From assembly GCF_963667135.1 (NCBI RefSeq), contig NZ_OY762974.1:2108001-2172000 (forward strand): 64,000 nucleotides of DNA, in the 5' to 3' direction. This DNA is from an uncultured Macellibacteroides sp. (GTDB taxonomy: Bacteria; Bacteroidota; Bacteroidia; Bacteroidales; Tannerellaceae). Below, one piece after another: positions 50,525 through 59,670 of the stretch (its first letter is position 1; each line of letters opens with the position of its first letter). The notes below the pieces were generated by a model. It was given only the letters and a program-made list of their open reading frames with translations. It searched no databases and had not been told where the DNA came from. The translations under genes were made by a program, and so were the position numbers.

Positions 50525-52684
50525 ATGAAGAAATTTCTCTTACTCTTGGCAATCACCACACTGTCGCTGCCAGCTGTAGCAGATGAAGGCATGTGGCTGC
50601 TTCCCTTGCTCAGGCAGCAAAAATATGAAGAGATGAAAAAACTGGGGTTGCAGATGGAGGACTATGATATATACAATCCGGATTCGGCCTCGTTAAAAGA
50701 TGCAGTCGTTATTTTTGGAAGCGGATGTACCGCCTCGTTCGTATCGGACGAAGGACTCCTGCTTACAAACCATCATTGCGGATATAGTCAGATACAGCAA
50801 CATAGTTCGGTCGAAAACGATTATCTGACAAACGGATTCTGGGCTTTATCGAGAGACAAAGAGCTCCTTAATCCGGGTCTTACTGTTACAATGATTGATA
50901 AAATTGAAGATGTAACGGAATTTGTACTGAAGGCCCTGGAAAAGGATTCCGATCTAAACGGCATGAACTACCTTTCGCCTTCTTATCTGAACGGACTTGC
51001 TGTCGATAAAGTGGGTAAGAAATTCCTTGAAGATAATCCAGGCACGGATGTAGAGATTAAGCCATTCTATGGCGGGAATAAATATTATATGTTCACAACC
51101 AAGAAGTATAGCGATGTGCGTTTGGTTGGAGCGCCCCCTTCTGCCATTGGTAAGTTTGGCGTGGACACCGACAACTGGATGTGGCCTCGTCATACGGGCG
51201 ACTTTTCCGTTTTTCGTGTTTATGCAGATGCTAATGGTAATCCAGCAGAGTATTCCGCATCCAATGTGCCTCTAAAGCCCAAACAATGGTTTAAAATATC
51301 TCTTAAAGGAGTACAGGAAGATGATTTTGCAATGATCATGGGATTTCCCGGCAGAACAAACAAGTATTACACTTCCTGGGAGGTTGCCGAACGACGGGAT
51401 ATTGATAATTCAGTCCGTATAAAGATGCGCGATATTCGTCAGAAAGTAATGTTGGAAGAAATGCTTCGCGACCCCCAGATACGGATTCAATACGCCAGTA
51501 AATATGCCGGTTCCACCAATGCACACAAGAATGCAATTGGTAGCAACTGGGCCATAAACAAGCGTAATTTTGAAAAGGTAAAGAAAGAGGTTCAGGATAA
51601 TCTGATAGCTTGGTCGGTAAAGATGAATAAACCAGAATATCCCCAAGCTATATCTGCGTTAAAACAAATTGTAACTGACCGTAAGGATTTGCGTTTCCGC
51701 AGCTGGATGCTTGATGAAGCCCTGTTGCGTGGAATAGAGTTTACCAGTGTTCCAACAGAAGTAGATCCTGTTATTAATGCGTTAAAATCCAAAGATCAGG
51801 CAGCTATCAAAGATCAGTTAACTTTGCTGAACCTTGCCTACAAACGATTTGCCGACAAAGATTATTCCCGTGTAGTGGATAAGAAGGTTGCCAAAGCATT
51901 GCTAAAGGCATATTCGACCGAAATCCCATTGATAATGCGTCCCGCTTGTCTTATCGATTGTGAAAAGAAGTTTGAAGGAAACACCGATCAGTTTATCGAT
52001 TACCTATTTGCCGAATCTATCTTTGGCAGTGATAGAAATTTTGCTCATTTCCTGAATAATCCTACAATAAAAGCTCTTCAGAACGATCCGATGATTAAGT
52101 TTGCCAGGTCGGTGAAGAATGAAAAATCTGCCTTAAAGGCGGCCTTGGACGGATTCGATGATAGCTATGCTGCGGCTCACCATACGTTTGTTAAAGGTCT
52201 TTTGCAGATGCAGGGCGAAAAGGATATGTTTCCGGATGCAAACTCAACCCTCAGACTAGCCTACGGACAGGTGCGGGGATATAATGCCCGCGATGCTGTA
52301 AATTACGGTTATCAGACCACCCTGGAGGGAGTGATGGAAAAAGAAGATTCCACCAACTGGGAGTTTGTTGTCCCGGCCAAACTGAAAGAACTTTATGCAA
52401 AGCAGGATTATGCACCATACGGTACCCCCGAACAAGGTATGCCCGTAGCCTTTACAGCAAATACCCATACTACCGGAGGAAACTCAGGAAGTCCGGTTAT
52501 GAATGCGCGCGGCGAACTTATCGGAATCAACTTTGACCGGAACTGGGAAGGAGTAGGGGGCGATATTCAATACCTTCCTGAATACCAGCGAAGCATTATT
52601 GTTGATATCAGGTACGTTTTGTTCCTTATAGATAAATATGCGGGAGCCGGCTATTTGATAAATGAAATGGATATTGATAAATAG
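50525..52684 (+). CDS. dpp11: S46-family dipeptidyl-peptidase, DPP11 type
   Basis: This is a 719-residue exported serine peptidase (signal peptide ending in PAVAD, mature N-terminus DEGMWLLP typical of S46). The catalytic His is at 84 in TNHHCGY and the Ser at 654 in GGNSGSP. The specificity residue is Arg 672 in NFDRNWE, which corresponds to Arg673 of P. gingivalis DPP11 and gives cleavage after Asp/Glu; DPP7 has Gly there. It likely releases acidic dipeptides in the periplasm during peptide feeding. It ends just before the convergent hemW gene. Confidence 0.92.
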   Translation: MKKFLLLLAITTLSLPAVADEGMWLLPLLRQQKYEEMKKLGLQMEDYDIYNPDSASLKDAVVIFGSGCTASFVSDEGLLLTNHHCGYSQIQQHSSVENDYLTNGFWALSRDKELLNPGLTVTMIDKIEDVTEFVLKALEKDSDLNGMNYLSPSYLNGLAVDKVGKKFLEDNPGTDVEIKPFYGGNKYYMFTTKKYSDVRLVGAPPSAIGKFGVDTDNWMWPRHTGDFSVFRVYADANGNPAEYSASNVPLKPKQWFKISLKGVQEDDFAMIMGFPGRTNKYYTSWEVAERRDIDNSVRIKMRDIRQKVMLEEMLRDPQIRIQYASKYAGSTNAHKNAIGSNWAINKRNFEKVKKEVQDNLIAWSVKMNKPEYPQAISALKQIVTDRKDLRFRSWMLDEALLRGIEFTSVPTEVDPVINALKSKDQAAIKDQLTLLNLAYKRFADKDYSRVVDKKVAKALLKAYSTEIPLIMRPACLIDCEKKFEGNTDQFIDYLFAESIFGSDRNFAHFLNNPTIKALQNDPMIKFARSVKNEKSALKAALDGFDDSYAAAHHTFVKGLLQMQGEKDMFPDANSTLRLAYGQVRGYNARDAVNYGYQTTLEGVMEKEDSTNWEFVVPAKLKELYAKQDYAPYGTPEQGMPVAFTANTHTTGGNSGSPVMNARGELIGINFDRNWEGVGGDIQYLPEYQRSIIVDIRYVLFLIDKYAGAGYLINEMDIDK

Positions 52685-52686
52685 AT

Positions 52687-53814
52687 CTATACAAAAAGAA
52701 GATCGCTCATAATCCCGTCCGAAATAAAAATTCCCTGACGGGAAAGCGTAAGAACAGAATCTTTCTCAATAAGCAAGCCGTTCCTCATATGGGGGGCGGC
52801 TTGTTGCATACAGTACGCAAGCATTTTCTCCCCGAATGTATCCCTTAGTTTATCCAGATTAATCCCCCACATGGTTCGTAGACCTGTAATGATAAAATCG
52901 TTGTATCTGGTCTTGGCATCCAGTTGTTCTATTTCCACGTCGGGTGCGCCATTTTCTATTCCTTTAAAATACTTAGGCAGAGAAGATATGTTCCACTGAC
53001 GGGTATTTCCATTGTATGAATGAGCCGAAGGACCTATACCTAAATAAATGGCTCCAGTCCAGTAAGAACTGTTATGCCGGGAATAGAGTCCGTTTTTTGC
53101 AAAGTTGGATATTTCGTATTGTTCATATCCAGCCTCCGAAAGCCTGTCAATCATGGTAGAGAACATCTCTGCGCTAAGCTCTTCTTCCACAGTATGCACT
53201 TTACCTGCTTTAAGTTGTTTAAACAGGGGGGTGCCTTCTTCATAAATCAGATGATAAGCCGAAAGATGAGGAATGTCCAACCGGATGGCTTCATCCAGGT
53301 TAGCCTGCCAATCGTCCATACTCTGTCCGGGTAACCCATAAATAAGATCGATGCTTAGGTTTATAAGGCCGTTTTCCTTACAAAGGTTGATTGCCTGTAA
53401 AGCCTGTTTGCTGTCGTGCCTGCGGTTCAGAAACAGCAAGTCAGCATTTTTAAAACTCTGTACCCCCATACTAACCCTGTTGAATGGTAATGTGCGTATA
53501 TCCCTGATGTACTCCGGCATCATATCGTCCGGATTGGCTTCGAGAGTGATTTCAGCATTTCTATCAACAGTAAACAAGCTGTTTATAGCTTCGAAGAAGC
53601 GATCGAATGCCTGTTTGTCCAATTGGGAAGGAGTCCCTCCCCCAAAATAGATGGTTTCTATCAGTTCGTTGTTCAGGTAATCTTTTCGAAGCTCCAGTTC
53701 ACGTATGGCCGACGTAATATAAGTTTCTTTATACCGCATGTCGGTATTTGAAAAGAAATCGCAATAGGTACAGCGTTTGCTGCAGAACGGAACATGTATA
53801 TAAATGCCTGCCAT
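52687..53814 (-). CDS. hemW: HemW-like radical SAM protein
   Basis: This is a 375-residue radical SAM protein with CSKRCTYCDF (CxxxCxxC plus the extra Cys-Asp-Phe of the HemN/HemW group), YFGGGTPS, LEANPDD and SMGVQSF. HemW is a heme chaperone rather than a coproporphyrinogen oxidase, and lacks the extra HemN tail. I chose the ATG at 53814; a longer frame to 53856 would overlap a -7 box (TATATTTG on the minus strand, 53843-53836). Confidence 0.92.
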   Translation of the reverse strand: MAGIYIHVPFCSKRCTYCDFFSNTDMRYKETYITSAIRELELRKDYLNNELIETIYFGGGTPSQLDKQAFDRFFEAINSLFTVDRNAEITLEANPDDMMPEYIRDIRTLPFNRVSMGVQSFKNADLLFLNRRHDSKQALQAINLCKENGLINLSIDLIYGLPGQSMDDWQANLDEAIRLDIPHLSAYHLIYEEGTPLFKQLKAGKVHTVEEELSAEMFSTMIDRLSEAGYEQYEISNFAKNGLYSRHNSSYWTGAIYLGIGPSAHSYNGNTRQWNISSLPKYFKGIENGAPDVEIEQLDAKTRYNDFIITGLRTMWGINLDKLRDTFGEKMLAYCMQQAAPHMRNGLLIEKDSVLTLSRQGIFISDGIMSDLLFV

Positions 53815-53994
53815 TGTCTTATTATTGGTTACCGGCAAATATAGGGAAAAAAACAATCCCCTGTTTAATAACTATGTTCTCAAACAGAAGATAATAATTG
53901 GTTATCCCGATTGCATTTTTTAATTTGCGACCTCGTTAGGAAAATACTTGAAAAAAAGAGGATTTATTGTTAAACCTAATTAATACCTGATAGC

Positions 53995-56151
53995 ATGAAA
54001 GTATACCAATCAAACGAAATTAAGAACATCTCAATTCTGGGAAGTTCGGGCTCTGGGAAAACCACTCTCGCAGAAGCAATGCTTTTCGAGGGTGGTGTAA
54101 TAAAACGTCGCGGTACTGTAGAAGGAAAAAATACTGTATCCGATTATTTCCCGGTTGAGAAAGAGTATGGATACTCTGTTTTCTCGACCGTTTTCAGTGT
54201 AGAATGGCAAGGTCGTAAATTAAACTTTATTGACTGTCCCGGATCAGACGATTTTATCGGAGGTGCAGTTTCTGCATTGAGTGTTACAGATACAGCTGTA
54301 ATGGTTATTAATGCCCAATACGGCATAGAGGTGGGAACTATCAATCAGTTCCGTTATACAGAAAAGCTGGCTAAACCTGTTATATTTGTTGTAAATCAAC
54401 TTGATCAGGAAAAGGCCGATTACGATAATGTTGTTGCTCAACTAAAAGACAGATACGGTAATAAAGTTATTCCTATTCAATATCCTGTAGCCTGTGGTCC
54501 GTCTTTCAATCAGGTGGTGGATGTATTAAAAATGAAATTGTATCGCTGGAAACCCGAAGGCGGTGTTCCTGATGTTTTGGAAATTCCGGAAGAGGAAATG
54601 GAAAAAGCCATGGAACTTCATCAGGCATTGGTTGAGGCATCTGCCGAAAACGATGAAAGTCTGATGGATAAATTTTTTGATCAGGGAACCCTAACCGAAG
54701 ACGAAATGCGTGAAGGTATTCGTCAGGGTTTGTTAACCAGAGGAATGTTTCCTGTGTTTTGTGTTTGTGCCGGACGAGACATGTGTGTACGTCGTACGCT
54801 TGAATTCCTTGGAAATGTAGTGCCATGTGTCGACAAAATGCCTAAAATGGTAACAGTGGACGGCGAAGAAGTGGCTCAGGATGTGAATGGTCCCACCAGT
54901 CTGTTTTTCTTTAAAACTACTGTTGAGCCTCATATTGGAGAGGTTTCCTATTTCAAGGTTATGTCTGGAAAAGTAAAAGAAGGAGACGACTTGCAGAATG
55001 CCGACCGAGGTTCGAAAGAAAGAATAGCACAGATATTTGCAGTTGCAGGTCAGACCCGCAACAAAGTGGATGAAATGGTGGCGGGCGACATCGGTGCAAC
55101 GGTTAAATTAAAAGAGGTCCGCACTGGAAATACCTTAAACAGCAAAGGATGCGACTTCCGCTTCAATTTTATACAATATCCGAATCCAAAATACAAACGG
55201 GCTATAAAGGCTAAGAATGAAGCCGATACAGAAAAGCTTAGCGAAATTCTTACCCGGATGAAGGCCGAAGATCCAACATGGATTATCGAACAAAGCAAGG
55301 AACTAAAACAATTGCTTGTTTCCGGACAAGGAGAATTTCACTTACGGACATTGAAATGGCGTATCGAAAATAATGATAAGCTGCCTATTGAATTTATTGA
55401 ACCTAAAATACCTTACAGGGAAACAATAACCAAATCGGCCCGTGCCGATTACCGTCACAAGAAACAATCCGGCGGAGCTGGTCAGTTTGGTGAAGTACAC
55501 CTGATAGTTGAACCTTATTTCGAAGGAATGCCTGCACCCGATACCTATCGTTTCAACGGACAAGAATTTAAAATGAACGTTCGCGATACTCAGGTAATTG
55601 AATTAGACTGGGGTGGTAAGCTTGTATTTGTAAACTGTATTGTAGGCGGAGCCATTGAAACTCGCTTCCTGCCTGCTATTCTTAAGGGAATTATGGCTCG
55701 TATGGAACAAGGTCCGCTGACTGGTTCCTACGCCCGCGATGTTCGCGTTTTGGTTTACGACGGAAAAATGCACCCGGTAGACAGTAATGAAATTTCTTTC
55801 ATGCTTGCCGGCCGTAATGCGTTCAGTACTGCCTTTAAGGATGCCGGACCAAAGATTCTTGAGCCAGTATACGATGTGGAGGTTTCCGTTCCTGCTGATT
55901 ATTTGGGAGATGTAATGGGAGATTTGCAAGGACGCCGTGCATTGATTATGGGGATGAGCAGTGAAAAAGGATACGAAAAATTATCGGCTAAAGTTCCTTT
56001 AAAGGAAATGGCTTCTTATTCGACTTCGTTGAGTTCTATTACCGGAGGTCGTGCATCTTTTACCATGAAGTTTGCCAATTACGAACTGGTACCAGCAGAT
56101 GTACAGGATAAGCTATTGAAAACGTACGAAGCGAGTCAGACTGAAGAATAA
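53995..56151 (+). CDS. Elongation factor G paralogue with degenerate GTPase motifs (EF-G2-like)
   Basis: This is a 718-residue protein with full EF-G domain order (G domain, domain II, III, IV with RADYRHKKQSGGAGQFGEV, V). The G domain departs from consensus at several points: P-loop GSSGSGKTT instead of GHVDAGKTT, switch I EYGYSV instead of ERGITI, G3 DCPGSDDF instead of DTPGHVDF (catalytic His replaced by Ser 84), and G4 NQLD instead of NKMD. A Bacteroides paralogue, EF-G2, has been reported to support translation without GTP hydrolysis, and this protein looks like that group; this is recall, not a search. It stands alone with a terminator. Confidence 0.9.
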   Translation: MKVYQSNEIKNISILGSSGSGKTTLAEAMLFEGGVIKRRGTVEGKNTVSDYFPVEKEYGYSVFSTVFSVEWQGRKLNFIDCPGSDDFIGGAVSALSVTDTAVMVINAQYGIEVGTINQFRYTEKLAKPVIFVVNQLDQEKADYDNVVAQLKDRYGNKVIPIQYPVACGPSFNQVVDVLKMKLYRWKPEGGVPDVLEIPEEEMEKAMELHQALVEASAENDESLMDKFFDQGTLTEDEMREGIRQGLLTRGMFPVFCVCAGRDMCVRRTLEFLGNVVPCVDKMPKMVTVDGEEVAQDVNGPTSLFFFKTTVEPHIGEVSYFKVMSGKVKEGDDLQNADRGSKERIAQIFAVAGQTRNKVDEMVAGDIGATVKLKEVRTGNTLNSKGCDFRFNFIQYPNPKYKRAIKAKNEADTEKLSEILTRMKAEDPTWIIEQSKELKQLLVSGQGEFHLRTLKWRIENNDKLPIEFIEPKIPYRETITKSARADYRHKKQSGGAGQFGEVHLIVEPYFEGMPAPDTYRFNGQEFKMNVRDTQVIELDWGGKLVFVNCIVGGAIETRFLPAILKGIMARMEQGPLTGSYARDVRVLVYDGKMHPVDSNEISFMLAGRNAFSTAFKDAGPKILEPVYDVEVSVPADYLGDVMGDLQGRRALIMGMSSEKGYEKLSAKVPLKEMASYSTSLSSITGGRASFTMKFANYELVPADVQDKLLKTYEASQTEE

Positions 56152-56185
56152 CTTAATTCTATATTGCGATTTATGCTATTAATCC

Positions 56186-56218
56186 GGGAGGGACATTTGT
56201 TTTATGTTCCTCCCTTTT
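56186..56218 (+). terminator. Terminator of the EF-G-like gene
   Basis: GGGAGGGAC (56186-56194) pairs with GTTCCTCCC (56206-56214) with one G-T pair, followed by a T-run. Confidence 0.8.
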
Positions 56219-56308
56219 TATTAAGTTTTACTTCATCTGATATTCATTCTTTTGTTATGAACCTGTAATAAGTAAATGCTTTATTTGTATAGTATTAATA
56301 ACGAAAAA

Positions 56309-57106
56309 ATGGAACTAAGAACTTATTATCCTACGATTGTTCTATCTGATATACATATTGGATCTGAACATTCCAAAACAGAAGAGGTCACTAATTTTCT
56401 GAAACATGTAAACTGCGACCGGCTTATTCTGAACGGAGATATAATTGATGGCTGGCAACTTCAAAAACAAGGCAAGCGGTGGAAACCCAAACACACCGAT
56501 TTCTTTAAAGTTTTAATGAAAATGATGGAAAAGCAGGGTACGGAAATAGTTTATGTCCGCGGAAATCACGATGATTTTCTAGACCACCTGGCTCCAATGA
56601 GTTTCTACAATGTTTCCATTGTGAAAGATTATTCCTTTTTTAGCCATGGAAAACATTACTATGTTACCCATGGAGATATTTTTGACGCTGTAAGCACACA
56701 TATGCGTTGGCTGGCCAGACTGGGAGATGTTGGGTATACTTTTTTGTTGTTGATAAACAAAATTTACAACAGAAACAGGGAGAAATTGGGTAAACCTTAT
56801 AATTCTCTTTCGCAGCAGGTGAAGAATAAAGTAAAAAGCGCAGTTTCCTATATATCAGATTTTGAAAAAGAGCTGGTAGCATTGGCTCAAGCCAAGAAAG
56901 CTGATGCTATTATTTGCGGACATATACATCAGTCTGCCGATAAATGGTATGGAGATATTCACTATCTGAATTCGGGTGACTGGGTGGAAAGTATGACTGC
57001 TTTGGTTCAAAATGAACTAGGGGACTGGAAAATTGTTACATATAATAGTAATCAACTTGTTTTACCTGTAGAAAATTTGCAGGAGAAATGCAATATCTGG
57101 TATTAG
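56309..57106 (+). CDS. Metallophosphoesterase, UDP-2,3-diacylglucosamine hydrolase-like
   Basis: This 265-residue calcineurin-type phosphoesterase (an in-frame ATG at 56276 would add 11 residues) has the full metal-binding set: LSDIHIGSEH, NGDIIDGW, GNHDDFLD, THGDIFD and CGHIH. It belongs to the LpxH-related group, but is the second type of such proteins in Bacteroidetes, often paired with a glycosyltransferase. The pair here is 1 bp apart, so they likely work together, perhaps in lipid or glycan assembly. The substrate is unknown. Confidence 0.85.
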   Translation: MELRTYYPTIVLSDIHIGSEHSKTEEVTNFLKHVNCDRLILNGDIIDGWQLQKQGKRWKPKHTDFFKVLMKMMEKQGTEIVYVRGNHDDFLDHLAPMSFYNVSIVKDYSFFSHGKHYYVTHGDIFDAVSTHMRWLARLGDVGYTFLLLINKIYNRNREKLGKPYNSLSQQVKNKVKSAVSYISDFEKELVALAQAKKADAIICGHIHQSADKWYGDIHYLNSGDWVESMTALVQNELGDWKIVTYNSNQLVLPVENLQEKCNIWY

Positions 57107-57107
57107 T

Positions 57108-58262
57108 ATGAGAGTAATCTTTATAATTCAGGGAGAAGGAAGGGGGCACCTTACCCAAGCGCTTTCCTTAAAGCAAATGCTCAATCAGGAAGGGCACGAG
57201 GTTGTTGCTGTAATGGTTGGAAAAAGTCCCTCGCGACAGCTTCCGTCTTTTTTTACCGAAAAGATAAATGCTCCCGTATTTTCATTCGAAAGTCCTAATT
57301 TTTTGCCTTCTGCCAAAAACAAACAAGTAAACATACTAAAAAGTATAGGGTACAATGTTTGTCGTAGTTATAAATACATGCATAGTATTACCTATATAAA
57401 TCAAATGATAAAAGAAACCAACGCTGATATAGTTGTGAACTTTTATGAGATGCTTACCGGATTAACTTACATGCTTTTTCGACCCAAAGCAACTATGATT
57501 TGTATTGCGCACCAGTATCTGTTTCTTCATCCGGACTTTTCTTTTCCCGAATTAAACAAGGTATCATTAGAGTCTTTGAAGTTTCTCACAAAAGTAACTG
57601 CCATTGGATCCCGGCGTAAACTGGCCTTGTCGTTTAGAAAGATGAGAGAAGTTCCATCCAAAGGAATTGTGGTGGTTCCTCCGTTGCTACGCAAAGAGGT
57701 GATCGATACAAAACCAACAAAAGGTAATTATCTTCACGGATATATGGTAAACAGCGGTTTCAGCGAAGAAGTAAAAAGCTGGCATACCAATCATCCGCAG
57801 GAGTCCATTGATTTCTTTTGGGATAAAAAAGGGGCTTCCGAAATAACTGTTATAGATGATAAGCTTTCATTTCATCAGCTTAATGATACGAAATTTCTTC
57901 AGTATTTAGCAGGATGTAAAGCATATGCAACCACAGCCGGGTTCGAATCTGTATGCGAAGCTATGTATCTCAATAAACCGGTACTTATGGTTCCCACACA
58001 CATAGAACAGGCTTGCAATGCGCATGATGCTATGTTGTCCGGAGCCGGAGTTTCCGGTACCTGTTTTGATATGAATGTATTGCTTACATTGTCGGAAACC
58101 CATAAACCTAACACCGTTTTTCAACATTGGGTAAATCAATCTTCATGGCTTATTTTAAGGGAATTCAGAAGCGACTTACTGACAGAGAACTATGCTAAAA
58201 GGCCTTTCCGTCGCTTTGCTACTAATTGGATGTACCGTTTGAGTCACCGGTTACCCTTGTAA
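57108..58262 (+). CDS. Glycosyltransferase family protein (MJ1255-like)
   Basis: This is a 384-residue GT-B-fold protein. RVIFIIQGEGRGHLTQALSL is the donor-side glycine-rich loop of the MJ1255/MurG-like group; YATTAGFESVCEAMYLNKPVL is the C-terminal nucleotide-sugar site. It begins immediately after the phosphoesterase gene. The last 41 bp overlap the end of the convergent MATE gene, so the two mRNAs are antisense there. The acceptor is unknown. Confidence 0.82.
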   Translation: MRVIFIIQGEGRGHLTQALSLKQMLNQEGHEVVAVMVGKSPSRQLPSFFTEKINAPVFSFESPNFLPSAKNKQVNILKSIGYNVCRSYKYMHSITYINQMIKETNADIVVNFYEMLTGLTYMLFRPKATMICIAHQYLFLHPDFSFPELNKVSLESLKFLTKVTAIGSRRKLALSFRKMREVPSKGIVVVPPLLRKEVIDTKPTKGNYLHGYMVNSGFSEEVKSWHTNHPQESIDFFWDKKGASEITVIDDKLSFHQLNDTKFLQYLAGCKAYATTAGFESVCEAMYLNKPVLMVPTHIEQACNAHDAMLSGAGVSGTCFDMNVLLTLSETHKPNTVFQHWVNQSSWLILREFRSDLLTENYAKRPFRRFATNWMYRLSHRLPL

Positions 58263-59589
58263 CTAGAATTCTTTTCTTTAAAATAGCAAACCAGGAGGTT
58301 GATACAATGCCTTTTGCCATGCTGGAAATACTTATTGCCCACCAAACCCCTGTTATACCAAGACCTGTCGATGCTAAGATTAAAGCGAGAGGAATTCGCA
58401 GACTATTAAAACTGATACTTATTATTGCTGGAGGAACAGTTCTACCGGTTCCGTAGAAGAGTCCTTGTGTCGTAATTTCAAGCATCATAAAAATCATCGA
58501 ATACCCGTCGATCCGTAGAAATATTCCCCCCGATTGATAAGCTTCCGGATCGGGAACTATCAGCGAAAATAATTCACTGCCCCAGAATACAAACAATAAG
58601 GTACAGAAAGTTCCGAATAATACAGTCATCTTCAATGCAGTGTAATAAGCTCCCAACACACGGTCGTTTTTCCCTGCTGCATAATTTTGAGCAACAAAAG
58701 CACTAAGAGCTGTACTAAATCCTTGAGAGGTATTCCAAGCTATAGCTTCCAGCTGACCACCGGCCGTAAGAGTCATTAATCCGATATGTCCCCCGTATTG
58801 GGAAGCCGTACGAGCCATAAATAAATTGATAATAGAAAAAAGTGTATTTAGTATGGCTGCAGGCAGACCCAGAACAAGAATCCGTTTTACAAACCTGCTT
58901 TCTAATTTTGTGAAAAATTTGAATCCGCCAAGAACCTCCCGGCGTTTCTTTAGCCGGTAGATAAACAATCCCAGAACAGTACCCTGAGATAGCCAGGTAG
59001 CCAAAGCCGCTCCCTCGGTCCCCCATCCAAAGCCAAAGATAAAAAGTGGATCCAGAAGCATATTCATGAGCAATCCAATACCACTTATAATAAAAGGCAC
59101 TTTACTTTGACCCGAAGCATTGTATATACCGGTAAAGGACGCTGTCAGAAAGATAAATGGGAAGGCTGTGCCAACTATGCGAAGATAATTTACCGCCTTG
59201 GAGGTAATCTCCGGATCAAGTTTGTAGATTTGCAGAATAGGCTCTGCGAATACAATTAGAATTAATCCCCAAAAAAGTGAAATAAGAAGGGCAATAGTAA
59301 GGTTATGCGAAGCAAAATTACGGGCGTCCGATGCATTTTGCGCCCCAATACTTTGTCCGACACTAACTTCCGACCCCACTTTATTTAGTAAGGAGATTGA
59401 GTTAGTCATCCATGTCAGGATCCCAACCGAACCAATGGCTGCTACAGATTCGCTGCCAAGGCGACCCACCCACGCCATATCCGTAAGGCTGTACGCCATC
59501 TGAATAAAGGAAGTTCCCATTATGGGAATAGCCAGATTGAAAAGTTGTCGCTGGATGTGCCCGCTGGTAAGATTTTTGGTGCCTTGCAT
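58222..59589 (-). CDS. MATE-family efflux transporter (second)
   Basis: This is a 455-residue MATE transporter with about 12 helices. The first-half signature (LFNLAIPIMGTSFIQMAYSLTDMAWVG is the family's first helix region) and the mirrored one in the second half (VLGLPAAILNTLFSIINLFMAR) are clear. It differs from the protein at 2.3 kb and belongs to the NorM-like or DinF-like branches. Its 3' end overlaps the glycosyltransferase gene by 41 bp. A TACTTTTG -7 box lies at 59617-59610 on the minus strand. Confidence 0.9.
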   Translation of the reverse strand: MQGTKNLTSGHIQRQLFNLAIPIMGTSFIQMAYSLTDMAWVGRLGSESVAAIGSVGILTWMTNSISLLNKVGSEVSVGQSIGAQNASDARNFASHNLTIALLISLFWGLILIVFAEPILQIYKLDPEITSKAVNYLRIVGTAFPFIFLTASFTGIYNASGQSKVPFIISGIGLLMNMLLDPLFIFGFGWGTEGAALATWLSQGTVLGLFIYRLKKRREVLGGFKFFTKLESRFVKRILVLGLPAAILNTLFSIINLFMARTASQYGGHIGLMTLTAGGQLEAIAWNTSQGFSTALSAFVAQNYAAGKNDRVLGAYYTALKMTVLFGTFCTLLFVFWGSELFSLIVPDPEAYQSGGIFLRIDGYSMIFMMLEITTQGLFYGTGRTVPPAIISISFNSLRIPLALILASTGLGITGVWWAISISSMAKGIVSTSWFAILKKRILVTRVTGDSNGTSN

Positions 59590-59609
59590 TCTGCTGCTGA
59601 TTTTATGTG

Positions 59610-59617
59610 CAAAAGTA
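59610..59617 (-). promoter_or_regulatory. -7 box of the second MATE gene
   Basis: On the minus strand TACTTTTG is a full match to TAnnTTTG, 20 nt before the MATE ATG. Confidence 0.55.
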
Positions 59618-59670
59618 GAATATATTTTCTACCTTTATCGCGGTTGACCTAATTGAAACATAAAATATAT

